A stretch of DNA of 64,000 nt, taken from the NCBI GenBank assembly GCA_037046615.1, contig JBAOHD010000017.1, positions 300,458 to 364,457 of the forward strand. The letters run 5' to 3'. Positions 26,372 to 36,500 of the stretch are shown piece by piece. Position 1 is the first letter of the stretch. Each line of letters starts with the position of its first letter. The position numbers were made by a program, and so were the translations under genes. This DNA comes from Phosphoribacter sp037046615 (GTDB lineage Bacteria; Actinomycetota; Actinomycetes; Actinomycetales; Dermatophilaceae). Under the pieces are notes generated by a model. That model searched no databases. It was not told where the DNA came from and saw only the letters and a list, made by a program, of their open reading frames with translations.

Positions 26372-27598
26372 ATGTCGCTGCGGTGGTGGCAGGCTCGGGG
26401 CCTGCGCTGGTGGTTCCCTCTCGCGGCGTACGCCATGACGCGCGCCGTCGACGCCGTCTATTTCCAGCTCATGCAAGCCCACCAGATGGCGATGGCGCAA
26501 GGTGTCGACTTCGCCCGGGTCCTCTATCCCACGAGCGTCGCGCCCGGCTACTTCGTCGTCACCGCCAACTGGGACGGGCAGTGGTATCACGAGATCGCCG
26601 ACGTCGGCTATCCGGTGCCCCTGCCGACGGGGCCCGACGGTGCCGTCGTCCAAAACCCCTGGGCCTTCTATCCCGTCTTCCCGTTCCTCACCCGAGCCGT
26701 CATGCGGGTGACGGGCTGGGACTTCTACGTGGCCGGGTCGACCCTGTCGCTGCTCGTGGGGGCGGCTGCGCTCGTCGTGATCTTCCGACTCGTCGATGAC
26801 ATCGTCGGCCGGTGGGAAGCCATCGTCGTCGCCACCCTCGTCACGACGTATGTCGCGGCTCCCGTCCTCCAGACGAGCTACACCGAGTCGTGCGCGCTCC
26901 TGGTCGTCGCGACGGCGCTCACGCTCTTGCGACGACGGCGCTATGCCTGGTTCCTCGTCGCGCTCGTCGTCCTGGCGTTGACGCGCAACATCGTCCTCGT
27001 CATGGCGCCGGTGCTCATCTGTCACTTCGTCGTCCGCTGGCGTGCTCGCGCGGTCGAGCCCTTCTCGCGAGTCGAGCAGGCCACGGTGGCCGTCCTCACC
27101 GTCCTGTCGGCTGCACTCACCTATCTCTGGCCGACCATCGCGGGGATCGCCACGGGCGACCCACAGGCCTACGCCAAGACGATGGGGGCGTGGCGGGTCA
27201 TCGCGAGCGAGATCAAGCTCGGCACGTGGATCGACTACCTCTACTACGACTACGGCTACCTCGGGTGGGGGGTGGCCGGACTTCTCGTCATCGGCTACGC
27301 CCGCTTCATGCTCTCTGCGCATGCCTGGCGGTGGGGCCCGGAACTGTGGGGCTGGGCGGGGGCCTACCCGGCATACCAAGTCCTCGTCACGGGCATCGGA
27401 CCCTCCCGGATCCGCTATTTCCTCATGGCCTTTCCCGTCGCGCTCGTCGTGGCGTGGGCCCTCGATCGGGAGCGGGTGCGGCGTTGGCGGTGGCCGCTGC
27501 TGGCTGCCCTCGGCGTGGGCGGCGTCGCCCTGCAAGGCTGGTGGATCTGGAACTACTGGATCATCCTCGGCACATCCGGCGATATCCAGTTCCCCTAG
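26372..27598 (+). CDS. Polytopic mannosyltransferase-like protein (Gpi18/PIG-V type)
   Basis: A 408-residue membrane protein with roughly nine helices. Near the N-terminus it has the external loop TANWDGQWYHEIADVGYP, the D-x-x-(W/R)-(W/Y)-x-x-I-A pattern of eukaryotic and bacterial PIG-V/Gpi18-like polyprenol-phosphate-mannose transferases, and a conserved FYPVFPFLTRAV just after. It would transfer mannose from a polyprenol phosphate donor outside the membrane; the acceptor is unknown. Its TAG stop and the stop of the convergent MauE-like gene share the CTAG at 27595-27598. Confidence 0.8.
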   Translation: MSLRWWQARGLRWWFPLAAYAMTRAVDAVYFQLMQAHQMAMAQGVDFARVLYPTSVAPGYFVVTANWDGQWYHEIADVGYPVPLPTGPDGAVVQNPWAFYPVFPFLTRAVMRVTGWDFYVAGSTLSLLVGAAALVVIFRLVDDIVGRWEAIVVATLVTTYVAAPVLQTSYTESCALLVVATALTLLRRRRYAWFLVALVVLALTRNIVLVMAPVLICHFVVRWRARAVEPFSRVEQATVAVLTVLSAALTYLWPTIAGIATGDPQAYAKTMGAWRVIASEIKLGTWIDYLYYDYGYLGWGVAGLLVIGYARFMLSAHAWRWGPELWGWAGAYPAYQVLVTGIGPSRIRYFLMAFPVALVVAWALDRERVRRWRWPLLAALGVGGVALQGWWIWNYWIILGTSGDIQFP

Positions 27599-28563
27599 TC
27601 GCCTCCGCCGACCAGGACGGTGCGCACCTCGTGCATGAGGCGGGCGACCGCGTCGGGCCCGGAGACCGGGCCCGCGACGACGAGCCCATCCGTGCCGAGA
27701 ACGACCGCACCCGGAGCCGAGAGGTGGAACACCTGGGCGACGAGGTCGGCCGGGTCGAGCAGCACCGGTATGCCGGCTGGCTGAGTCAGGGGTGCGGCGC
27801 TCACGAGGTGCACTGCGATCTCGGGCGTGCGGGCCGCGAACTCTGCAACGGCCGGCAACGCCTCTCGGCAGGACGGGCAACCCGGCATCACGTAGACGAG
27901 CACGTGGGCACGGGTGAGGGCGAGGTCGCGCAGCGTGACCGGCCGGCCGTCAGTGCCGGTGACAGAGAGCCGGGGGATGGGTCGGCCGGTCCACTCGGTC
28001 GACCGACGTTCCGGGTGCGGCGCTGTGTCGCCGAGCATGACCCCCACCGCGACCAGGACAGCGAGCACCACCATCCCGAGCCACCCCCAGGTCTCACCGG
28101 AGCCGGACGCGATCCGGCTGCTGACACTAGCCACGGCCTCGCTGCCGGCGCCGCTGCGGGAGTCCGTGAACGTGAGGACTGCTGCGCCGAGAAGGAGAGC
28201 GTTGCGTGCCGCCGTGTGCCACCCGATCACACCGCTGGTCAGCGCACCGAAACATCGGCAGCTCACCGGCTGCGGCGCGCGGGCCGCGCGGATGACGACG
28301 AGCAGGTATGCCGCGCACAGCACCACGGCGAGCGCGGCGGACCCGGCATACCCGCTCCCGGGTGCGAGGAGCAGGGCGGCTGCCAGGAGGAGCTCGACCA
28401 TGGGCCAGGCGGCGGGGACGAATGACCGCGTGAGCGCGGCGGGCAAACCGAGGGCCTCGAAGGACGCCGCAGCGGGTCGGGTGTCGCGGAGCTTGCCGAT
28501 CGCGCTTGCGGCGAACACGGCCGCGAGCAGGAGCGCCGGCACGACCGACCAGGTGCCGCTCAC
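27595..28563 (-). CDS. MauE/DoxX-like membrane domain fused to a thioredoxin-like domain
   Basis: A 322-residue two-domain protein. Residues 1-145 are four membrane helices of the MauE/DoxX-type (AVFAASAIGKLRDTRPAAASFEALGLP) with a paired Cys, SCRCFG, facing the membrane edge. After a linker and a further helix (WLGMVVLAVLVAVGVML) comes a thioredoxin-like domain with CPSC (HVLVYVMPGCPSCREALPAV). Together they suggest transfer of reducing or oxidising equivalents across the membrane to extracytoplasmic thiols, analogous to MauE/MauD pairs, but in one chain. Partner proteins are not evident nearby. Its start overlaps maf by 4 bases. Confidence 0.85.
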   Translation of the reverse strand: MSGTWSVVPALLLAAVFAASAIGKLRDTRPAAASFEALGLPAALTRSFVPAAWPMVELLLAAALLLAPGSGYAGSAALAVVLCAAYLLVVIRAARAPQPVSCRCFGALTSGVIGWHTAARNALLLGAAVLTFTDSRSGAGSEAVASVSSRIASGSGETWGWLGMVVLAVLVAVGVMLGDTAPHPERRSTEWTGRPIPRLSVTGTDGRPVTLRDLALTRAHVLVYVMPGCPSCREALPAVAEFAARTPEIAVHLVSAAPLTQPAGIPVLLDPADLVAQVFHLSAPGAVVLGTDGLVVAGPVSGPDAVARLMHEVRTVLVGGGD

Positions 28564-29225
28564 GGCGTTGAGGGTGTCCGACGCGTCAGGTCAAACCAGC
28601 CGATGCCGGCCTCGGCCGTGAGCTCCCGCAGCAGTGGCAGGGAGATGCCGACGACCGTGTGATAGTCGCCTTCGATCGCCGTGACGAAGGCGCCACCCAG
28701 CCCGTCGACCGTGAACGCGCCGGCCACGCGCAGCGGCTCACCGGTGGCGACGTAGGCCTCGATCTCGGCGTCGGTGAGGTTGGCGAAGTGGACGACCGTC
28801 GACGCGGTCGCGCCGAGCGTGGCCCCGGAGCCGCCGTCGCTCTCGTGTCGGAGGTCGACGAGCCAGTGGCCGGTGTGGAGGACGCCGCTGCGCCCTCGCA
28901 TCGCCCGCCACCGCGACACGGCGTCGTCGGTGTCAGCGGGTTTGCCGAGCGCCTGCCCGTCGAGTTCGAGCACGGAGTCGCATCCGACGACGAGATCGCC
29001 GGTCGTGTCGGCGCCGTAGGCGACCGCCTCTGCCTTGGCCCGAGCGAGCAGGAGCGCGACATCGGCTGGCTCGAGGTTTCCGTGCCGGGCGGTCGCCTCC
29101 GCGAGGACCCGGTCTTCGTCGACGTCACTGACGACGACGGTCGGGTCGATCCCGGCGCGCTGGAGGGTATGCCGCCGGGCTGCCGACGCCGACGCGAGGA
29201 CGAGCCGGACGGGCGGTCGGCTCAT
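28560..29225 (-). CDS. maf: Maf-like nucleoside triphosphate pyrophosphatase
   Basis: A 221-residue Maf-family protein that hydrolyses non-canonical or pyrimidine NTPs and is linked to division control. Signature blocks are LVLASASAARRHTLQRAGI, GCDSVLELDGQALGKPADTDDA, VHFANLTDAEIEAYVATGEPLRVAGAFTVDGLGG and FVTAIEGDYHTVVGISLPLL. The first block has SASA where many have SxSPRR, a mild deviation. ATG 29225 overlaps the DUF885 stop by 4 bases. Confidence 0.92.
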   Translation of the reverse strand: MSRPPVRLVLASASAARRHTLQRAGIDPTVVVSDVDEDRVLAEATARHGNLEPADVALLLARAKAEAVAYGADTTGDLVVGCDSVLELDGQALGKPADTDDAVSRWRAMRGRSGVLHTGHWLVDLRHESDGGSGATLGATASTVVHFANLTDAEIEAYVATGEPLRVAGAFTVDGLGGAFVTAIEGDYHTVVGISLPLLRELTAEAGIGWFDLTRRTPSTP

Positions 29226-30988
29226 CGGTGGGGGAGAGCTTCCTGTGTGCCGCGACCGTCGAGCTGTCCGAGCTCGCCGAGGACCGCCGCGCGGAGGGTG
29301 TCGAGGCTCACGCTGCCGATGTCGAGAGCGAAACGGTGAAAGGCCTTCACGTCGAAGTCGGCTCCGTCGCGGGCCCGCATCTGCTCGCGCAGGTCGAGCC
29401 ATAGCCGCTCGCCGATCTTGTAGCTGGGGGCCTGGCCGGGCCACCCGAGGTAGCGGTCGAGCTCGAAGCGCAGCGAACGCTCGCTCTGGTTGGCGTGCGC
29501 GGTGAGGAAGGCCCAGGCCTTGTCGTAGTCCCAGGCGCCCCCGCCGACCTCAGCCGGAGCGGGCAGACCGCAGTGGACGCCGATGTCGAGCACGACCCGT
29601 GCGGCGCGCAGCGACTGCATGTCGAGCCACGCCCATCCGCGTCGCCCGGGTCGTCCATGAAGCCGAGTTCGGCCATGAGCCGCTCGGCATACAGCGCCCA
29701 GCCCTCGCCGTGGCCGCTCGTCCATGACATGCAGCCGCCGCCACCGGTTGAGGGTCTCGCGGCGTAGGACGGTCTGGGCGACCTGCAGGTGATGCCCGGG
29801 GACGCCCTCGTGGTAGACGGTCGTGAGCTCACGCCAGGTGCCGAACTCGGTGTCACGCCCTTGGGCACCGACCACCACATCCGGCCAGGGCGGGTGAAGT
29901 CTGTCGCTCGGCCCGGTGTAGTAGATGCCGCCGGTCTGGGTCGGGGCGATGCAGCACTCGATGCGTGCGCACCGGCTCAGGGATGTCGAAGTGCACATCG
30001 GTCAGAGCGGCGATCGCTGCGTCGGCGGTACTCTTGCATCCAATCCTGCAGGGCGTCGGTGCCCTGCAGGAGGTAGGCCGGGTCGGCGTCGAGGGCGGCG
30101 ATGGCCTCCTTGACGGTGGGGCGCGCTTCACCAGGCATGATCTGCTCGGCGACCTGCGCCATCTGCGCGGTGATGCGCGCGAGTTCTTCCTGCCCCCAGG
30201 CGTAGGTCTCGTCGAGGTCGATCGTTGCGCCGACGAAGTATTGGCTCAGGAGGGCGTAACGCTCGCGCCCGCACGCGTCAGCTGCGGGGGCATGAGGGAG
30301 CAGATCGCGTTCGAGGAAGGACGCAAGCTCCTGGTATGCCGCGCCGGCGGCGGTCACCGCTCGGCTGAGATCGGCCTTGAGGGGCGCAGACAGCTCAGTG
30401 TCGCCCGAGCGGGCACTGCCCACGAGGGTCGTGAAATAGCCGTCCTCGGCGACGTGGGCGCGGCACTGCTCGATGACGGCCCGGACCTGTCGGCGCGGTG
30501 CGACATTGCCTGCGGCGAGGGCGTGCCGCGAGGGACTCGGTGTAGCCGGCCAGTGCACCGGGGACCTTGGCCATCCGGGTGGTGAAGGTCGACCACGCGT
30601 CGTCGGAGTCCTGGGCCATGAGGTCGAAGATGTCGCGCACCGTCTGCGACGGGGAGGCGAGGACGTTGAGGTTCATGTGGTCGAGGCCCACGGCATACAT
30701 CTGCTCGGCGAGCGTGAGCCGCTCGGTCATGGCGGCGATGGTGATGCGGTCGACGTCGTCGACGGGAGTGGCTGCGGCAAGCTCGGCGAGGGTGCGCTGC
30801 CGGAGCGCGGAGACCTCGGCGAGACCGGCGGGGGAGAGGTCGTCCATCTGGTCGTCGAAGCCGGGGATGCCGATGTAGGTGGCCTCAAGCGGGCTCAGGC
30901 GGGTGGCGGCGTCGACGTAGCGGTCTGCGAGGGCGTCGACAGCGGTCGTGGGGCGGACGGGGGTGGCGTCCTGCTGGTGAGTGCTCAC
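29222..30988 (-). CDS. DUF885 family protein, metallopeptidase-like (frameshifts)
   Basis: A gene of about 589 codons in several frames. The N-terminal frame starts MSTHQQDATPVRPTTAVDALADRY and contains RLSPLEATYIGIPGFDDQMDD; the middle frame has YAWGQEELARITAQMAQVAEQI; the C-terminal frame has TVYHEGVPGHHLQVAQ, a histidine-rich zinc-binding-like motif, and RYLGWPGQAPSYKIGERLWLDLR. These blocks are the DUF885 hallmarks. Shifts lie near 30,535, 29,990 and 29,650-29,720 and are probably indels. The substrate is unknown. GTG 30988 is supported by TAGGTT 7 bases upstream. Confidence 0.82.
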
Positions 30989-30995
30989 AGCAGTG

Positions 30996-31001
30996 AACCT
31001 A
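30996..31001 (-). promoter_or_regulatory. -10 element of the DUF885 gene, leaderless
   Basis: TAGGTT on the - strand followed by 7 bases and GTG 30988. Confidence 0.45.
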
Positions 31002-31151
31002 TCGCCGAAGCCCGACAGCGAGGCACATTGACGAGCACGGAGACGTGACGGGCTCGGGCGTTGAACCGACCGGAAGGGGCTGCGCGGTGTGAGTCGCTGG
31101 TCGGGCCGTCACCTTCGTGCGTGGGGGAGACAGTGAGAGTGAGGAATTGGC

Positions 31152-31180
31152 TTGCAAGTCGGACAGGTGTGCGATAGAAT
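31152..31180 (+). promoter_or_regulatory. Promoter of the DUF222-HNH gene
   Basis: TTGCAA (31152-31157), a 17-base spacer and TAGAAT (31175-31180), a near-consensus sigma-70-type promoter. The ATG at 31186 begins 6 bases past the -10, so the mRNA should start at or beside the start codon. It is the clearest two-part promoter in the window. Confidence 0.7.
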
Positions 31181-31185
31181 GAGGC

Positions 31186-32527
31186 ATGTTTGAGGGCAGC
31201 GAATGGGAGTGGGGTCAGGACTGGTTGGAGTCCCTGGCCGGTCGCTCGCTGCGCGGCGCCCGTCCCACGGAGGCGGCCGATGTGCTCGTGCAGGTGGACG
31301 CGCGCGAGTTCCTCGCTGCCAGCGAGGGGGTCGCGGACGAGGCGATCGGCACCCTCCAGCAGGCGATCAACCAGCTCACGGCCCTGCAGCAGGTCTTCAT
31401 CGAGGCCTTCGCTCGCCGGAAGGAGCGCGAGTGGGAGGTCGCGCGGAGCGTCGAGACCGAGGCTGGGCGCTCGCCGTTCGGCTTCTGGACCGCTGATGAC
31501 TTCATCCCGTCGATGCTTGCGCCGTTGGTGCACCTCTCGCCGCGCACGATGTCCAGTCGCGTCGATGACGCGCGCCGTCTCGTCAACCACCTGCCCTTGA
31601 CTCTCGATGCCGCGCTCGCCGGCGATGTCGAGCCATGGCGGGTCAGCGCGGTTGTCAGCGCGAGTGAGCTCGTGTCGTCGGCTCGGGTGTCTGACTTCGA
31701 GACCGAGCTGTATGCCGCTCGCTCGGGTGCGCCGGAGGGTGGCCTTGGCGACGCGGCGGCCGGGGCGCTGCGGGCGCGAGCCGAGCGGGTTGCGGCGCGC
31801 GTCGACCCGGAGAGTGTCGCCAGCCGAGTGACCCGGGGTCGGCGCGAGCGTGAAGTGCGGGGTGCAGCCTGGCCCTTATCCCGGCACGACCTCCTGGTCG
31901 GCGCTCGCGCCGGCTGGTCGCTCGGGGGAGGCGTGGCGGGCGGTCTGTGACCTCGCAGCTGACTATTGCGCCGCCGACACCAGCCTCACGATGTCGCAGG
32001 CTCGGGCTGACGCATTCCTCGATCTCCTCCTGGCCCAGGTCCAGGTCTCGACCACCGTGGTCGTCACGGTGTCCGACGAAGCGCTCGTCGGGCGGGCGCT
32101 CGCGGCAGACAGCGGCCTTGCCGGCACGCTGGTCGGAGACGAAGTGTCGCGGCTGCTGGCCGACCCCGCGGTGCGGCTGCGGATGGCGCGGCTGCACGCG
32201 GCGACGGGCGCGACGGCATACCTCTCGCAGGACAGTTATCGCCCCGGGAAGGCGCTCGACCGTCTCGTGCGGGAGCGCGACGGCACCTGCCGCTTCCCTG
32301 GGTGTGGGGTCCCGGCGGCCCGGTGCGACATCGACCATGCCGTGGAGTTCCCACGAGGGCCGACCGACATCCGCAACCTTCATTGTCTGTGCCGACGACA
32401 TCATGGGTTCAAGCACCATGCCGGGTGGCGGGTCGACCTCGCGTGGGACGGCACGCTGACCTGGACGAGCCCGACGGGCCGTGAGTTCGTGACCTTCCCT
32501 GCTGACCGCCGCGATGCCGCGGCCTGA
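31186..32527 (+). CDS. DUF222/13E12-type protein with C-terminal HNH nuclease domain (one frameshift)
   Basis: About 446 residues in two frames. The first ~220 residues are the DUF222 helical region (VDAREFLAASEGVADEAIGTLQQAINQLTALQQ, LSPRTMSSRVDDARRLVNHLP). The second frame, entered near 31,850-31,930, ends with the HNH domain: CRFPGCGVPAARCDIDHAVEFPRG, NLHCLCRRHHGFKHHAGW, with paired Cys, the DIDH catalytic core and the final HH. Actinobacteria often carry many copies of this family; function is uncertain and a mobile role has been suggested. The shift may be a sequencing indel. A well-formed leaderless promoter precedes it. Confidence 0.86.
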
Positions 32528-32531
32528 TGCC

Positions 32532-32537
32532 TAGGCT
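32532..32537 (+). promoter_or_regulatory. -10 element of the MDR dehydrogenase gene, leaderless
   Basis: TAGGCT followed by 6 bases and ATG 32544, within the 16-base gap after the HNH gene. Confidence 0.45.
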
Positions 32538-32543
32538 GGGACC

Positions 32544-33515
32544 ATGCTCGCTGCCTATGCCGCTGCCCAGGATCGCGCCAACCCGCTCGCCGGTCTCGTC
32601 ATCGGTGACCGCCCGGACCCGGTGGTGCGCCCCGGGTGGGAGGTCGTGACGTTGCGGGCGTCGGGCCTCAACCACCACGACGTGTGGTCGCTCATGGGCG
32701 TCGGGTTGCCCGTCGATCGATTGCCGATGATCCTCGGCTGCGATGGTGCGGGGGTCACCGACGATGGGCGCGACGTCATCGTCCATGCCGTCGTCGCGAG
32801 TGAGGTGTGGCAGGGGGACGAGACCCTGGACCCGGGCCGCTCGCTTCTGTCGGAGCTGCATCCCGGCACGCTCGCCGAGCGGGTCTCGGTGCCATCACAC
32901 AACCTCGTGCCCAAGCCCGAGGGGATGTCGTGGGAGACCGCGGCCTGCCTGTCGACGGCATGGCTCACGGCATACCGCATGCTCTTCGTCAATGCCGGGC
33001 TCACCCCCGGCGCGACGGTGCTCGTGCAGGGTGCCGGCGGTGGGGTGTCGACGGCGTTGATCCAGTTGGGGTCTGCTGCGGGCTACCGGATGTGGGTCAC
33101 CTCGCGGGACGAGGCCAAGGGCGCGAAGGCGCTGGGCATCGGGGCCGATCGCGCGTTTGGGTCGGGAGAGCGGCTGCCGGAGCGGGTCGACGCGGTCATG
33201 GAGACGGTGGGTGCCGCGACGTGGTCGCACTCGGTCAACTCCCTCAAGCCGGGGGGCGCGATCGTCATCTCCGGTGCGACCAGCGGTGATGCGCCGGCCA
33301 AGGCAGAGCTGACCAAGATCTTTTTCAAGCAACTGCGGGTCATCGGGTCGACGATGGGCTCGCGGCTGGAGCTCGAGCGGCTGGCACAGTTCGTCCACCA
33401 GCGGGGGATCGAGCCGGTGATCGACTCGGTGGTGCCCCTCGCAGACGCTCGGGTCGGCTTCGAGAAGATGGCGGCGGGAGAGCTCTTTGGCAAGGTCGTC
33501 GTCTCGGTGAGCTAA
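32544..33515 (+). CDS. Medium-chain dehydrogenase/reductase (quinone oxidoreductase-like)
   Basis: A 323-residue MDR-superfamily oxidoreductase with a GroES-like N-domain (GWEVVTLRASGLNHHDVWSLMGVGLPVDRLPMILGCDGAG) and a Rossmann C-domain (TVLVQGAGGGVSTALIQLGSAAGYRMWVTSRD). The catalytic and structural zinc Cys residues are absent, placing it with zinc-free quinone oxidoreductase/enoyl reductase-like members that use NADPH. The substrate is not readable. Its TAA stop overlaps the TAG of the convergent FtsK-like gene within CTAA. Confidence 0.88.
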   Translation: MLAAYAAAQDRANPLAGLVIGDRPDPVVRPGWEVVTLRASGLNHHDVWSLMGVGLPVDRLPMILGCDGAGVTDDGRDVIVHAVVASEVWQGDETLDPGRSLLSELHPGTLAERVSVPSHNLVPKPEGMSWETAACLSTAWLTAYRMLFVNAGLTPGATVLVQGAGGGVSTALIQLGSAAGYRMWVTSRDEAKGAKALGIGADRAFGSGERLPERVDAVMETVGAATWSHSVNSLKPGGAIVISGATSGDAPAKAELTKIFFKQLRVIGSTMGSRLELERLAQFVHQRGIEPVIDSVVPLADARVGFEKMAAGELFGKVVVSVS

Positions 33516-36500
33516 CGCGGGTGAGGCTCGCCCGCGGCGACCTGCACCGCGGTCGCTCGGCCCTGGTGGACGAGATAGCCCCGCCCCGGGATCGCCTCGG
33601 TCACGAGCGGCCCTCGGCAGCCGAGGATGCGCTCGGTGCCGCGGTCCAGGCGGCCGAGGAGGAGCCCGGTCTCGGCAGTCAGCACGGTCGCGACAATGCC
33701 ACGTGGCGACCGGCCGACCTCTGCGGGAGTGGCGCTGACGGCGATAAAGCCGTCGTCTTCGTCGACGAGCCGTGAAACTTCGGCGAGGACGTCGTCCCAC
33801 GCGGTGCCGACGAGACGGGCAGCGTCGTCGACAAGCACGGCCAGACGTGGGTCTGCCTTCCGGCGGGCGATGAATCCCTCAAGGTCTGCCTTCTGCGTCT
33901 GGGAGGCATGCAGGCGGCGGCCGTCGAGCAACTCCACCTCGTGGCCGTGACATCGGATGATCGCGGCCAGGCTGGCGAGGGCGGTGGATCGGCCTGACCC
34001 GGGCTCCCCGATGACTGCGACGCGGCGGTGGCCTCGATCGAGGTCGAAGCCGACGGGAGCCCGCCCATCCGTGGCCACGACGAGCGGGCCGCCGGATGCG
34101 GCGTCGTCCAGGTCGAATCGTCGGGGGAGTGCTGGGACGGTGGGCGCGGGCGCAGCGCATGAGGGCAGCGCGTGGGTGGGCTCGGGCACCAATCGGGAGC
34201 GCGCGAGGTGCACGCAAAGACCACTGCTCGGATCGACCGCTCGGCCCGGCGGTGCGTCGGCAGGGACGGTGCCGGGTCGCACGCCGACCAGTGTCAGGTC
34301 GACCGGGTCGGCGGGGCAGGAGGACGAGGCGACGCGCGAAGCCGGACGCAAGCGATCCCGTGACGAGGCTTCGGCCGCCGGCCGCAACGATCGTGAGACC
34401 CGCATTCCCGTGCCGGATCAACGACGCCAAGCCGTCCCGCACGTGAGGGTATTGCGACCCGAGGCTCTCAAGGATCTGCTCGACATCATCGACCAGGAGG
34501 ACTCGGGGGATCTCGCAGTGGTCGGTCAGGAGACTGAGCAGTCTGTCCACTCGCCCGATGTCGACGGCAGGCACGGCCGCGCCGCAGTGAGGCAGGTGTC
34601 CGAGGTCTGCCAGGGCGCCGGTGTGGACGGCATACAGGTGAAGCTCAGAGGGGCTGAACTGCGCGGTGAGCTGGGTGGCGACCGTCCGCAGGGCTCCCGA
34701 CCGCCCGGTCTTCGGGCCCCCACAGATCGCCAGCGACCCGTGGCCTGGCGCGAACTCCCAGCCGTACTGGGCCTGGGCATGTGGATCGTCGACGATCCCG
34801 AGGACGGCACCCGGCTCGGTGGGGGTGGGCAGGTCGCCAGGCTGCACGAGAGCGGGCAGGGGCGCCAGCCATGGTGACGCAGGCACACTGATGCCGACCT
34901 CCGCGACGGCCTGACGACTCGCGTCGACGAGTGCCTCCAGGACCGTCGGCCGCTCCCCGCTCGGGTCCTGTTGGCGGGGGACCGTGATCCCGTCGACGGA
35001 CAGGATCGTCACGGGTGCGCTCGCCGATGCCAAGGGAGCATGGGCATAGCCGGTTTGCAGGGCGACCAGGCCGCTCCTCGCGGTCGTGACGATCGCCCGT
35101 CCGGGCAGGTCGGCCGGGAGGGTGGCCGCGGCCGGGCTGTCGATGACGTCGAGCGAATCGACGGTATCGCGCACACGGAGGGCAATGCGCAGCGAGAGGT
35201 TGGCCCGCATGTCCGCGGTGACTGCCCCGCCGGGCCGTTGGGTCGCGATCACCAGATGGATGCCGAGGGATCGGCCCTGGGCGGCAATGCGCACCAGTCC
35301 GTCGATGAGCAGGGGGAACTCGTCTGCGAGGGTGCGGAATTCGTCAATCATGATGACGAGGCGAGGGATCCTCGGGTCGCCTTCACGGCATACGCGCTGG
35401 TATGCCGTGAGGTCTGCACATCCGCGCGCAGCGAGCAGCGATTCGCGGCGTTTGAGCTCAGCGGTCAGCGACGTGATTGCACGCGCTGCTCCGGCTGGGT
35501 CGAGGTCGGTGACCAAGCCCACGACGTGGGGCAGGTCGCGGCAGGCGCCGAAGGCAGCGCCGCCCTTGTAGTCGACGAGCACGAAGCAGAGCTCATCCGG
35601 TCGATTCGCTGCCGCGAGCGTTGCCACCATCGTGATGAGCAACTCTGACTTGCCTGACCCGGTCGTGCCGCCGACGAGGCAGTGAGGGCCGTCGACGACG
35701 AGATCGAGGACGACGGGATCATCGGTGTCACCTGCCGCGCACCCGAGGGCGAAGCGGGTCGAGCGGGGCATCCGGCGCCAGCGGTCAGCCAGCGATTCGG
35801 GGCTTCCGACGAGGGGCTGCAGGCTCACCCGATCAGGGAGTGCACCTCCGCTGACGTCGCTATGGGATGAACGCAACGGCGACAACCCGTCGACGAGGCG
35901 AGCGGCCGCCGCCCGCGACATCGCGTCGAGGTCGACATCGGTGGCCTCGCCGTCAGCATGGACGAGGCGCGCCGAGAAGGCGTCGCCGCAGTCGGGGAGG
36001 AGGATGCGGCGCCGACAGTCGGTCGGCAGGTGTGCCTCGTCCCGGACCAACGCGATCGTGTGGCCCGGGAACGACTCGGCAGCCCCTTCGACCACTCGCA
36101 GCATGAGGCGTGCAGCCGCGGGTCTGCAGTGGGGGGCGCCCTCGGCCCACGACCACTCCGCTCTGTCAACAGACGGGAGGATCACGCGAAGGTCGTGGGG
36201 CGTAAACCGGGTCATCGCCGTCGCGATGATGGCTCGGGCCACGGGCCGGGTCGCCTCAGGCGGTCCCACGAGTGCCGTCGTGCCGCGTTCGCAGATGCCG
36301 ATGACGACCGGAGCCCGGACCCGAAGGGCGTGGCCGTCGCTCCGCGACGTCTGAGCCGGAACGTCGCCGATGCCGATGCGGACCTTCGCCGGCGTGGATC
36401 CGGTGCGGTCCCACACCGACGAGAGCGGCCCGAGCGCCCACGCCGCCATCGTCGACGGGTCGGGATCGGCGGCGAGGCGCTCGGCGGCCTCTTCGGTCAG

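Noticed and set aside
31186..32527. Homing endonuclease or intron
   Set aside because: The DUF222-HNH architecture is a common actinobacterial family and no interrupted host gene or intron core is seen.
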